From Podila epigama (Eukaryota; Mortierellomycota; Mortierellomycetes; Mortierellales; Mortierellaceae), in contig JAAAVE010000073.1 in NCBI GenBank assembly GCA_015679605.1, positions 1-31,177 of the forward strand: a stretch of 31,177 nt of DNA, given 5' to 3'. Under the pieces are notes generated by a model. The model searched no databases. It saw only the letters and a program-made list of their open reading frames with translations, and was not told the DNA's origin. This document shows positions 9,444 to 19,477 of the stretch, piece after piece. Every line of letters begins with the position of its first letter. Position 1 is the first letter of the stretch. Both the position numbers and the translations under genes were made by a program.

Positions 9444-11541
9444 ATGCTCAACTTCAAATTCCTTCATTGCAACAAATGTTTTCGGATAAGCTCAAAAGAT
9501 GAACCAGTCGAGTTTTGGATGACAGAATGTGGACATATCGTCTGTTCGTCATGTCTAGACCTCGGATCGACCACCCGGCCCCCAGCAGGGCGAACAGGCT
9601 CAACATCGGCAAGCGAGAGCCTAAAAGGTGACAGTGACAGCGCTTCAAGCTTCATCGTTGCAAAATCGATGGTTCAAAGTTGGCTGACATCCATCCTTTC
9701 TCCCTTAAATGATCCTTCATGCTATTCAACTACAGATAAAATTTGTCCCGTGTGTAAAGAGTGTTGCGCATGTATATCACTCAATGTCAACGAGGTAATG
9801 GACATAGTATACATTATTCCCTTGCCTTTGTGGGATTAAAACACTCTCAGTTCTCATACTGCTTGATTTTTTATCCAAACACCCTAACGCCTTTCTTTCG
9901 TTTGTTTTTTGTCAACTGGGAGGGCACCAGGAAGCTCTACCTCCAGAAATCCAGCGCTACTTTCAGAATCCACAGGATGTTTTTGGAGAAGCTATCGATG
10001 TTTTGAAGGTTAGTTTTGAGCTTCTACCACTACAAAAGTTGTTTGACTATTGGAGTACTTTGCTAATCACAAGAATTGATTATACTTCTAACTGGTGGCT
10101 TTTTGAGTAGTTTCAAGAGAATAATAAGGACCATCTGCTTAATCACCTTCTGGATAAGGTCACACGTCAACGTCAGGTTCTGGTCAAAGTCAGAGACGAG
10201 ATGGTGCATATCAAAGCAGTCAAAAAGTATGTTACTGAGAAAAAATATATGACAAGGCACAACGGAGAATCATGAGGATGGTATGCGAGAGACTACGTTC
10301 ACTCATTCATTCAAACGCTTTTTTCGGGCATTAGTGAAGTGCAAGCTCTTCGACAAGAAAACGAGAGACTCAGGCAACTGCTCAAGGAGAAAGAGAAGGC
10401 GTTAATGTCAACTGCGAGTTCTAAGTTCCGGCCTCAGGTGAAAAGTGTCAAGCAAGCCGATGCTACAATAAGCGACACTGGACCTGCACCGCAAGAACCA
10501 TCTCAGCAATCAGGTAGCAAACACAGGAAAACATCGATATCTATTCCGATTTCGGTCACGGCCGAAAAATCTTGGCCCAGAACACACAATGCGGACAAGG
10601 CACTTGTTACCACAAGGTACGTCGAGCTGTTTAGTAATCTTGTGCGAAATCTCATTGACGTGATTGAATTAAATAATACATTCTATGCATATTATTATGG
10701 GTAGCAGGACAAGGTCTCAGGTATCCGTTGCCAGCAGTGTTAAAGCGGGAAAGCATGTATGTGGCAGCGAGATCTATTGACTAGAAATTCTACATTGACC
10801 AGATTGGTTTGCGTACTGTCAAGCCTTATGATAACCTCCTATGAATCTAAAAAATGACATTCTTGCTCAATGGACTTGGAATAGGGTGCAGCATCGGCAA
10901 CGCCTGTCCCTCCTAGCAGAATATCCCTCGTACCACGCCCTGCCATCGAATCACCACGGGTGGTGCTTCAGCCCGTTGCCAACAAATATATGGCCCATAA
11001 TCAAGTAGAGTACCAACAACCTATGGGACCTCAGAGCATGCCGCCAATGGGCAACTATGGCATTGTACCTCAGTCTTACCCAATGCAGCAGTCCTCGTTC
11101 CAGTCACCAGCGCTTGCCAACGGCCGGCTATACCAAGTTCCCTCAATTGCTTCAGCCGCGCAGGCGCCAGTACCCCAGCCAAACCAGCAAGCATACCCGA
11201 GCTATTCTAACCGCATTTCAGCATCCCTCGGTCCACCCAATGGTATCTATCCGCAGTCCAGTGTTCATGGAACTCAACCACAGCAGCCAGTTATAATGCA
11301 GACCCATCGTTCTATTTCATCCGCGCGAGCAACTTGGGTGCAGCAGGGGCAAATGATGCAGCAGCAACATCAACAACATCAGCAACAACAACATCGCGTA
11401 CATCATCAACAACAACAACAACAGCAACAGTACCATTTCCAACATCAGCCGCAGAATCATGTTCATGCACAGCAGGCTGCTGTAATGGGAGCGTTTGCTA
11501 ATCACGCCTCTATACCATCGCAGAATCATCTTCGTGGGTAG
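9444..11541 (+). CDS. RING-type E3 ligase of the Zip3/RNF212/HEI10 meiotic crossover family
   Basis: Six exons (9444-9794, 9931-10008, 10111-10226, 10335-10616, 10705-10756, 10885-11541) give 511 residues in phase. The N-terminal RING reads HCNKC (C9, C12), ECGHIVCSSC (C29, H31, C34, C37) and ICPVC (C101, C104). Next come EIQRYFQNPQDVFGEA and FQENNKDHLLNHL, then a coiled coil (VQALRQENERLRQLLKEKEK). The order of terminal RING, the IQ.(Y/F)F segment, FQE..K..LL and a heptad-repeat helix matches Zip3/RNF212 proteins, which act as SUMO/ubiquitin ligases on meiotic chromosomes and promote crossovers. The remaining half is Ser/Pro- then Gln/His-rich (polyQ near 11360-11440) and probably disordered. 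The C37-C101 loop is unusually long; a 108-nt in-frame stretch (9628-9735) with GTGACA...CTACAG ends may be an intron. The acceptor at 10705 could also be 10708 (TAGCAG). Confidence 0.85.
11357..11440 (+). repeat. CAA/CAG/CAT triplet tract coding poly-Gln/His
   Basis: A mixed glutamine and histidine codon run in the last exon of the RING protein encodes QQQHQQHQQQQHRVHHQQQQ and onward. The codons are mixed, not one pure triplet, so it should be more stable than a pure CAG repeat. Its reverse strand is open as a Leu/Met-rich frame, which is an artefact. Confidence 0.85.
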
Positions 11542-11711
11542 TTTGCATGTACATAGCCTGGCCAACACGACAAACGGCTTAAGATGCACGAGTATTAATA
11601 GTGAAGGAAGCAAAATCGATGAGAAGGAGGGTGGTTTGTTATGAGGGAGCAAGGACGATAGAGATGAATAATTTAATGGGATGGTCAATGAAAATAATGT
11701 TGTTTTGGTCA

Positions 11712-13447
11712 CTAACGAAGCTCAACGCTCATGCGCTTCACGACCTCTTCGCGGAGCTTCTCTTGAATCTCGTTGATTTCGGCGTTGGTGACATTGCGGT
11801 CCATGGAACGATAGTTGATGCGATAGCACACGCTACGCTTCTTTGTCTTTGGGTGGGTGAACTCGTCAATCTACCATGCAGCGGATATAAAGGACGGCAT
11901 GAAAACAAAAAGAGTCAGTTAAGAGCATTCATACAATAGGGAACGCACACATCCTTGCTTCACTATCCAGTCTTATTTTTTCCTTACCAATTGCACATCT
12001 TCAACGATATCGCCAGCGACATCTCTTACGATCTCACAAAAGTTGTTTTCATGGAAGTTCTCTCCAGACCAGAACGAGATATCCTTGATGCAGGCGGGGT
12101 ACTTTGAGAAGGGCTTGAACTTTTGAATCTTGGATGGCTCAAACTGCTTCAAGAACCGCTCATCCTGCGACCAAAAGAGCCGAATATCCGGAATCCCAAA
12201 CAAGACCAAAGCCAAGCGCTCCAGACCCAATCCGAAGGCCCAACCAATCTTATCAGGCTTGCCCGCCTTCTTGAGGATGTCCTGCTGGATCACACCACAG
12301 CCCAAGACTTCCAGCCATTTGCCTTGGTATAAAATTTCCATCTCCCAACTTGGACTCGTGAATGGGAATTGGGCATCGATCCATCGAACCTGCAGGTCCT
12401 TCTCGTGCGAGAACAGCTGACGAACCAGTTTGTTCAACGAGTGCTTCAGATGGTCAGCGGTCGCAAGCATGGCTGCCTCGTCATGCTCAACCTGCTTTGG
12501 GTTCTCTGGCGTGATGACGGTTGTATCGGTTGTTTGGATAGATTGACTCGAGGCCGACTTTCCGGCAGCCTCCAGATCTTTGGCAATGAGCGCACGGATG
12601 TCTTCTACAGCAGTCTTGGCATAAAACAGCTGTGCACCTTCCATCTGATGGAACACAGGGTAGTGGCTGGCATCGATCTCATCGCGGCGATAGACATCGG
12701 CCGTGACAAGGACCTTGTCAGCCTCAGTAAGGACCTTGAGCTGATGCGCAGATGTGTGTGTCCGAAGCATGACCTTTTCATTCATGTAATAGGTATCGGT
12801 GACAGCGCGACCAGGGTGGTCGTCAGAGAAGCACAAGTCGTCAAAGTTTTCTTTGGTCGTCACCACAGGCGAGAAGTTATCGTAGTGCTTAAAGTCTGGG
12901 AAAGTGGCAACAATCAGGTCCTTGATGATCGCGATCGGATGCGTTGGGATCAAGTGTAGCTGGCGTGTGGTTTTGCCGAGGATTGTGGGTGTCACGTTCG
13001 TGAATTTGTCGGAAATATATGTCTTGCCGCCCACGGTGATCTTGCCCTCTTCAAAGACAGGAGTCTGCTTCATGGGATTTTCTACAACCGATATGGTGGT
13101 GTTGTTTTAAATTTTCTCCTTGTAAGTTTTTGGTACGGAATGTGTTGAAGGTAGTACAGGTTTTTGCTTTTGCTGCTTGTTGCTTCTAATTTCTAAAATC
13201 TTGTATCCAGTTCTTTCTTTTTGTTTTTACCTTGTTCTGAGGAACGTCTGCAAGGTGAACTATGAAAGGACGCGCAAAGGATGGATCGAGCCATCCGTTG
13301 GCCTGAGGCACCAGTTCGAAGGAAAGCGGCTGAGGTGCGAGCGCTGGTAGGGATAGAACTGGGTGTATTGGAGGCGAGAGAAACACCCAAGCGAGCGCTG
13401 CGGCCCGACCATTGACGAGTGGCAGCTCTGAAGACTGGCGATGCCAT
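11712..13447 (-). CDS. MSF1: Mitochondrial phenylalanyl-tRNA synthetase
   Basis: Exons 13447-13231, 13081-11988 and 11870-11712 give 489 residues in phase. This is the monomeric class II synthetase that charges mitochondrial tRNA-Phe. Residues 1-72 form an Arg/Ser/Ala-rich presequence (MASPVFRAATRQWSGRSARL) ending near FHSSPCRRSS. The core shows LHLIPTHPIAIIKDLI, the class II motif 2 region RRDEIDASHYPVFHQMEG (about 204-221) and motif 3 GLGLERLALVLFGIPDIR (356-373). The C-terminal FDX-ACB (tRNA anticodon-binding) domain runs from FSKYPACIKDISFW to the end and contains VRDVAGDIVEDVQLIDEF, formed across the last intron. A Ser/Thr-rich insertion (GKSASSQSIQTTDTTV, about 246-261) precedes the HSLNKLVRQLF helix. 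The start at 13447 is the ATG that opens the presequence. Confidence 0.96.
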
Positions 13448-13632
13448 TAAATGGATGGATGGGGATGGTTGGCGAGAATGAATGAAGACAAAATAAAAAG
13501 AATCCCTCTCGGACGTTGTTCTGTGTGAAGGCGGAAGAAAATGAGCAGTCACAACACCCGCACGATCACTCACACCCGCATATCTTCAAAAAAGGAAACT
13601 TGTCAATCACAATTCACTCCTTGTTCATCGTC
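13448..13632. promoter_or_regulatory. Short shared promoter between PheRS and PSD1
   Basis: Only 185 bp separate the two start codons, so both 5' UTRs and core promoters lie here. The strand toward PSD1 has CACAACACCCGCACGATCAC and a C/A-rich leader; the other side has AAAATAAAAAG. I see no clear TATA box. Both products carry mitochondrial presequences, so co-regulation is plausible but not shown. Confidence 0.7.
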
Positions 13633-15546
13633 ATGCAAGCACATGCAGCGTCCCTTGCCCGGGTGGCATTCCGGACGAATGGCACTTGCACAGCAAAGTC
13701 TCTTTGGCTGCGTACCAATTCCAACGCTATCGCCTGCCCACCGTCTCACCTTCTCCGTCGCAACTTTCACGTTTCCAGACGCGCTTTTAGCCAGGCCACT
13801 GGTTCTGAGCAAAAGTCATATGGTGGTAAAGTCAAAATATCTCAAGCAAATTTGGCTACACATACTACCCTCCAGAGCTATAGCATTTGTACTTTGTGAC
13901 AAGTGGTCAATTTTTCTCAAAAACTTTTCTTTTACTTGATCGCTCACTTAGAACGTGTCAAGAGTGCATGGAGAGATACGCCTATCAAATGGTCTCCTAT
14001 CCCCATTGGACTAGGCTTAGCCTTCATCTCATTTCTGCAATACAACAAGATTCTCCGTCGTGAGGCAGAGAAAGACAATGACAAGTCCACACAGGCACTT
14101 ATTGTTGGACCTTGGCATGTAAGTATTATTTAGTTCTTTTGTTTGTGAGTGTGTGAGAGAGAGTGTGTGTGTATTGGAGTCTACCGTGGAAAAGATCTAT
14201 TCATTTACATTTGGATGTCGATCGTACATTTTAGGTTCACGTTATTAGCGAGCTGCCACTAAAGACGATATCTCGACTTTGGGGTGCGTTCAACAGCATC
14301 ACTTTACCTGTTTGGTTCCGTGGCCCTGGATTTAAACTGTACAGCTGGATTTTTGGATGCAATTTGGACGAGATGAAAGATCCTGATCTGACACATTACA
14401 AAAACTTGAGCGAATTCTTTTACCGTGAACTCAAGGATGGCGCTCGCCCTGTAGATTATGATGCAGCACTGGTAAGAACATTGAGACAGCGTGCTGTGTT
14501 ATTATGTGATTCCTTTTTAGAATATTCTCTATTGCTTACACTCATTCATGTGCATGGTTTAGATCTCTCCTTCGGATGGTAGAGTTTTCCATTTTGGATT
14601 GGTGGACGGATCTAGGGTTGAGCAGATCAAGGGTATGTCATATTCATTGGATCAGTTCTTGGGCTCCCAGAAGGCTAGTGAGACTGCCGAGATCATCAAG
14701 GCAACACACTCGGCCAATATTGTAGACGAGGAAGAGTTCGCGGAGGTGAACGGAATTAGCTACTCGCTTGATAGCCTTCTTGGACATGACCAACAGCCAT
14801 CCATGGAACATAAGCGCCAGGATTCAGAGGGTAATGTTGTTCCAGACACGGAGGCTGACGAGCGGGCTACAACGGAGGAACCCGAAGAGTTCAAGTTGCG
14901 TCCAGGAAATGCACTCTTCTTCTGCGTGATTTATTTGGCACCAGGTGACTACCATCGTTTCCATTCGCCCACAAACTGGGTGGCAGAGACACGTCGTCAT
15001 TTTTCGGGTGAGCTGTACTCTGTTTCGCCTTGGATGGTGAAGCAGCTCCAGAACTTGTTTGTGCTCAATGAGAGAGTTGTGTTGCTTGGCAAGTGGCGTC
15101 ATGGATTCTTTTCGATGGTGCCAGTTGGAGCAACGAACGTGGGTAGCATCATCCTGAACTTTGACAAGGCAAGTTATATTTTTTCTTTTGAGAGTGTATC
15201 CATCAAGGATAGACTGGGGCTCTTGTTTTTTTTCCCCCTTTCGTCTTTTGTTTGCTCCCCCTCTCTTTTACTCTTGTTAAAACAATGTTATTCCCTTTTT
15301 ACCAATCTACAGGAGCTTCGCACCAACCGCCGTGAGGACCGATTCAAGCGTGGATATGGTGAAGTTGTGTACAGCGGTGTTAGCCGACTTTTGAATGGAC
15401 AACCGCTGCACGTTGGTGAGGAGATGGGAGGATTCAAGCTTGGATCGACTGTTGTGCTTGTCTTTGAGGCACCCGAGAACTTCAAGTTTACGATTGAGCC
15501 TGGGCAAGTGGTCCGAATGGGTCAACCCCTTGGAAAAATTGAGTAG
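13633..15546 (+). CDS. PSD1: Phosphatidylserine decarboxylase, mitochondrial (PSD1 type)
   Basis: Exons 13633-13825, 13952-14118, 14235-14471, 14563-15168 and 15313-15546 give 478 residues in phase. It converts phosphatidylserine to phosphatidylethanolamine at the inner mitochondrial membrane. A presequence (MQAHAASLARVAFRTNG, ending near NFHVSRRAFS) is followed by a hydrophobic anchor (IPIGLGLAFISFLQY, about 85-99). Conserved sites include PSDGRVFHFG (202-211), YLAPGDYHRFHSP and KWRHGFFSM. The self-cleavage motif LGST spans 444-447; cleavage before S446 would give a pyruvoyl-capped alpha chain of 33 residues. The motif G(M/I)SYSLD..LG occurs twice, at 224-233 and 264-273, where I expect one. 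Intron 4 begins with GC instead of GT. Confidence 0.96.
15169..15312 (+). other. GC-AG intron in PSD1
   Basis: The exon ends TTTGACAAG and the intron begins GCAAGTTATA; the acceptor is CTACAG. No nearby GT keeps the frame, and the joined protein (NFDKELRTNRRED) continues the PSD fold. The flanking AAG|GCAAGT fits the strong U1 pairing usual for functional GC donors. Confidence 0.9.
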
Positions 15547-15673
15547 ACCTTCTTAAAATGAAAATGTGGGCCCGCCACCAACTTTATTATTTTTGAACAA
15601 TCTTCCAAATGGAGGTGACATCCATCTCTCTTCCTTTCACAAACAGAAAAAAAAAAAACAAACGAAAGGGTTT

Positions 15674-15683
15674 NNNNNNNNNN
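15674..15683. other. Assembly gap of ten Ns
   Basis: Ten undetermined bases lie between PSD1 and ALG11, flanked by A-runs (15647-15658 and 15700-15712). The true length is unknown. The gap lies 30 bp upstream of the ALG11 ATG, so the ALG11 5' UTR and possibly upstream in-frame sequence are incomplete. Confidence 0.99.
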
Positions 15684-15713
15684 CTCGTTCAAACGTGGCA
15701 AAAAAAAAAAAAG

Positions 15714-17904
15714 ATGCCATTGACATTTGGGGTGGTCGTAAGGGCGTTGGTGCTGTGGTCTTCCCTCACCATCATCACTCTCTCATGCACTGTGTTGGTC
15801 ATCTATACGATCTTGATGGGCTACTTCAACATCAGCATTCTCAATGGTTACAAGGCTAATCGCAATCGCGTTTTTAAAGAAATGGCAAAGGAGCGTGAGC
15901 AGATGGAAGCTAGACAGGACAAGACGTTATCGACAGGCAGTAAAGACAGCACCAGAGGCAACAAGGATAAGAAAGATGAACCTTACCTCATTGCTGGATT
16001 CTTTCATCCTTATTGGTAGGATGAATAGGCGACATTGACTTACAAGAATACTGAATATGGTTAGCAAGGCGCTCAAACATGTATACACATCGTGCAACCT
16101 GCTAACGTTCTTCATATTCTTGCACCATGTTTTTTTTATTATTGGTAGCAATGCTGGTGGCGGCGGTGAGCGTGTTCTCTGGACTGCGATCCGAGATATT
16201 CAGGAGAAGTATCCTGGCGTCATTTCCATTGTGTACACAGGAGACAAGGGCGTCACAAAAGCAGATATTCTCGAACGTGTCAAGACACGCTTCAACATTG
16301 AATTGGATCCATCGTTGGTTGGCATTGAGTTCTTGCAGAAACGTCATTGGGTCGAAGGCTCTACGTGGCCGAGATTCACCTTGATTGGACAAAGTCTTGG
16401 CTCAATTGTCCTTGGCTGGGAGGCTTTGAAGAAGGTAGTTCCTGATGTTTGGATTGGTAAGACTATTTTTTTCCATTGTTCGTATTTTTATCACGGTCGA
16501 CTTGCGGATTCTTCAGTAAGATATTGTAATCTTCATAAGTTAACGTCTTTGTTTTTATTACGGTATGACTTTTAGATACCATGGGGTATGCGTTCACATA
16601 TCCTGCCGCTCGAGTCTTTGGAGGATGCCAGGTGGTGGCCTATGTTCATTACCCAACCGTTAGCTCCGACATGATTGGCCGTGTGGCCAGTCGCGAGAGC
16701 AGCCATAACAATGCGAGCCAAGTGGCTAAAAGCCCACTGTTCACGTTCTTGAAGCTCATTTACTACCGTGCCTTTGCATTAATTTATGCTGGCGTGGGAG
16801 CCTTTTGCCACGTAGTGATGGCCAACTCGTCTTGGACCAAAGGTCATATTGATTCTTTATGGGGCATCAAATCGACAGTTGTCTATCCACCCTGTGACAC
16901 GCATGCCTTTAACCATTTCCCACTGCGGAACCGTGAGCGGATCGTTGTGAGTGTAGCCCAGTTCCGGCCAGAGAAGGGACATGATTTGCAACTGGATGCA
17001 ATGGCGCAGCTGCTCAAGAACCATCCCGAATATCGACGACAGGAAGGCATAGAGAACCCATTGGCTGTTCAACTGGTCATGGTGGGTAGTGCTCGCGATG
17101 CTTCAGATGAGGCACGTATTGAGCAATTGCGGGCAAAGAGCGATGAACTTGGAATCTCGGTGAGTTTCATTTCTCATACCCTTTTTTAATGCTGTCTAAT
17201 CATGCTCATGAGTGCTTTATGCTTCTACTTTTATTTTTCTAACTGTGCGTCACTTTTTTGAACTATCTGAAAAAAATGATACAGGATAATGTTACGTTTA
17301 TTATTAATGCACCCTTTCACGAGCTTCAGGCGTGGCTCTCAAGGGCCAAGATTGGCATACATGCCATGTTGGATGAACATTTTGGTATCGGAGTGGTTGA
17401 ATATATGGTACGTTCCATTCCATTTTTGTCTCTGGAAAAAGAGTTTAGCGGTGTTGTACTCAAACTGGACGATAGCAGGTAATCACTTGATGCTAAAGAG
17501 TCTTTCTTTTTCTTTCTTCATACTAGGCTGCTGGACTGATCCCTGTCGCCCACAACTCGGCAGGACCCAAGATGGACATTGTACGACCGTATCACAACGA
17601 ACCGACAGGGTACTTGGCCACGACTCCACAGGAATTTGCGGAAGCTATTGCCAATGTTTTGGAGGCAGATGGATCACCAGCCTTACTTGACATGCAACTT
17701 CGTGCGCGGGACAGTGTTGAGGAGCGGTTCTCAGAAAAGGTCTTTGGTAGTCAGATCCAACATTGTCTTCATGAGGTGCTTTCTCGTGAGAAAGTGACCA
17801 TTTATGGGCACAAGTTGATTCCAACTCCCGAAGAGGGCTTGGCAACCAAGGAAGCATCAACATCAGGAACACCCGTCTCGGCTGATGAACCTACATCCAA
17901 CTAG
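15714..17904 (+). CDS. ALG11: ALG11, GDP-mannose alpha-1,2-mannosyltransferase
   Basis: Exons 15714-16015, 16149-16456, 16576-17159, 17285-17407 and 17527-17904 give 564 residues in phase. ALG11 adds the fourth and fifth mannoses to the dolichol-linked oligosaccharide on the cytosolic face of the ER. The N-terminus has a membrane anchor (about 10-37). The first intron interrupts the family signature [17 protein letters not shown] (96-112). Further hallmarks are [56 protein letters not shown] (GT4 nucleotide-sugar region) and [30 protein letters not shown], which spans the last intron and includes the EX7E motif. A Lys/Arg/Glu-rich linker (50-90) separates anchor and catalytic part. The C-terminal 30 residues are low complexity. 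The start is the first ATG after the assembly gap. Confidence 0.96.
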
Positions 17905-18099
17905 AGCGAGTAGGGCATGATCTAACCGCATTTCCTATACGCACACAAGTAGACTCGTTCAAATATACACCACGCATTTGAAAAAGCATCATGAAAACAT
18001 AAAAGCTTATCCGTCCCACGCAACGACAGCGACCAGATTCTTATTTCAATGAAAAAGATGAAAGGCGAGAAAAACATTTTATAAAAAATTGACTTTTTT

Positions 18100-19011
18100 T
18101 CACTCATACAAAAAGACAAGGAGGCCAACTCCACCGAGGAGGGCATACTTGAAGTATGGATAATCTGTCATAAAGATGGTGAACATGCCGAGATATGGCA
18201 GGAAGCCCTGAACACGGCCGACGACATGCTTGGGCTCGATCCACATCATACCCCTGTTCCGGTAGTCCTCCTGATACAATCCACGGTCATCCACATTGTT
18301 GTTATCGCCCTTTGTCAACAACCTCTGCTCCTCGAGTTTTCCACTAGAATTAGAAAAGGACAAAGTACAAGCAATTGGGATTTAGCAAGGCATGGGCCGA
18401 AAGATTAGAGACGGAGTGTGTGTGTGTGTGTGTTTAGGGAAAATGGTACCAGTGACAGCAAGTGTGAGGTCGGTCAAGGAAATAAATAAACATGAAAAAT
18501 AGTAACGTACGTATCGTGGCGATCGATGACACGGTGGACAATAGGGATTTCACGGTGAGGGATCTTGAAGACACAGATCTCGCCAATTTCAACAGGTTTC
18601 TTGGGGTTGCTCAGGAACAGGATATCGCCACGGGCGAAAGCTGGCTCCATACTCTCACTACATTGCAGTTTTTACAGTTTTTGTGTTTTTTTGAGTGAAT
18701 ACGTGTCAACGTGTTAATAATTTTTTCAAAAAAAGCTTGTCCTTGTCCGCGCTCTGTAGTCTCGCGCCTGTTGTTACCTCAAGACGACCACCAGTGGTGA
18801 CTCGCAGTTAGTGTAAAGACCCCAAGCCTTGTAGGACATGAAGACGCCAAAGAGCATCATCAGTACATTTAGTGAGTTTGTGAGGATCTACAAAGTGCAT
18901 TGATGTTTAACGTTGTCATTAGTGATTCGTTAGACTCGCCCTGAACAAAATATCGGGTCAAGAGGGAATTCGACATGAATAGATGTGTGTGTGTACCTGT
19001 CGTAAGTTCAT
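18100..19011 (-). CDS. SEC11: Signal peptidase complex catalytic subunit SEC11
   Basis: Four exons (19011-18997, 18887-18778, 18657-18511, 18343-18100) give 171 residues in phase, the normal SEC11 size. The first coding exon holds only five codons (MNLRQ). SEC11 is the ER membrane serine protease that removes signal peptides. An N-terminal membrane helix (about 6-28) leads to [19 protein letters not shown], where S44 is the expected catalytic Ser. H83 in PIVHRV is the second catalytic residue, and [15 protein letters not shown] (100-114) carries the conserved Asp residues. The C-terminus has hydrophobic segments [12 protein letters not shown] and [15 protein letters not shown]. Introns split VVVLS/ESM and RHDT/GKLEE. 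It is divergent from verprolin, 466 bp between start codons. Confidence 0.95.
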
Positions 19012-19477
19012 GATGGATAGAGTGAAACGTCTGCTTTCTCGCTGAGGATGATGAGTTTAGAGGGCCAGGGATGACAAAGATGTAGATGTGGACGTTTGAT
19101 GAGGATGAGGGAGAAAGTCTGTCCAAATGGTGCGGTGACAAAAATGTAATTTGACGCGTTTTCTCTTCTGTTTAAAAAAAAAAGAGTGTGTGAGGTGATC
19201 ACGTGGCATCTGACAAGACTTTTTTTTCTGTTGCAGTTGCAGTTGCAGTTGAGACATTAACCCATTTCTTTTTTTTATCTCCATTCCATTCATTCTTCAA
19301 CTCTTCAAGCGCACACTCTCATCGACATCTTCACGTCTCCACCCAAGTGTCTGTAATCTTTTATCAAACTACATCCTCACATAACGGCACTGGACAGAAT
19401 ATAAAAAAGAGAAACCCACCAGCGTCACTCATTAAGAGAAGCAAACAATCCAAAAAAAAACAAGCTCGAACGTGTCA
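19012..19477. promoter_or_regulatory. Divergent promoter region between SEC11 and verprolin
   Basis: This region contains both 5' flanks. It includes the hexamer repeat GTTGCA x3 plus GTTGAG at 19230-19253, pyrimidine-rich blocks on the verprolin side (19260-19330) and an A-rich leader just before the verprolin ATG. I see no clear TATA box. Confidence 0.6.

Noticed and set aside
11317-11712. 131-codon Leu-rich frame on the minus strand resembling a membrane protein
   Set aside because: The Leu run is the complement of CAA/CAG codons in the polyQ tail of the RING protein.
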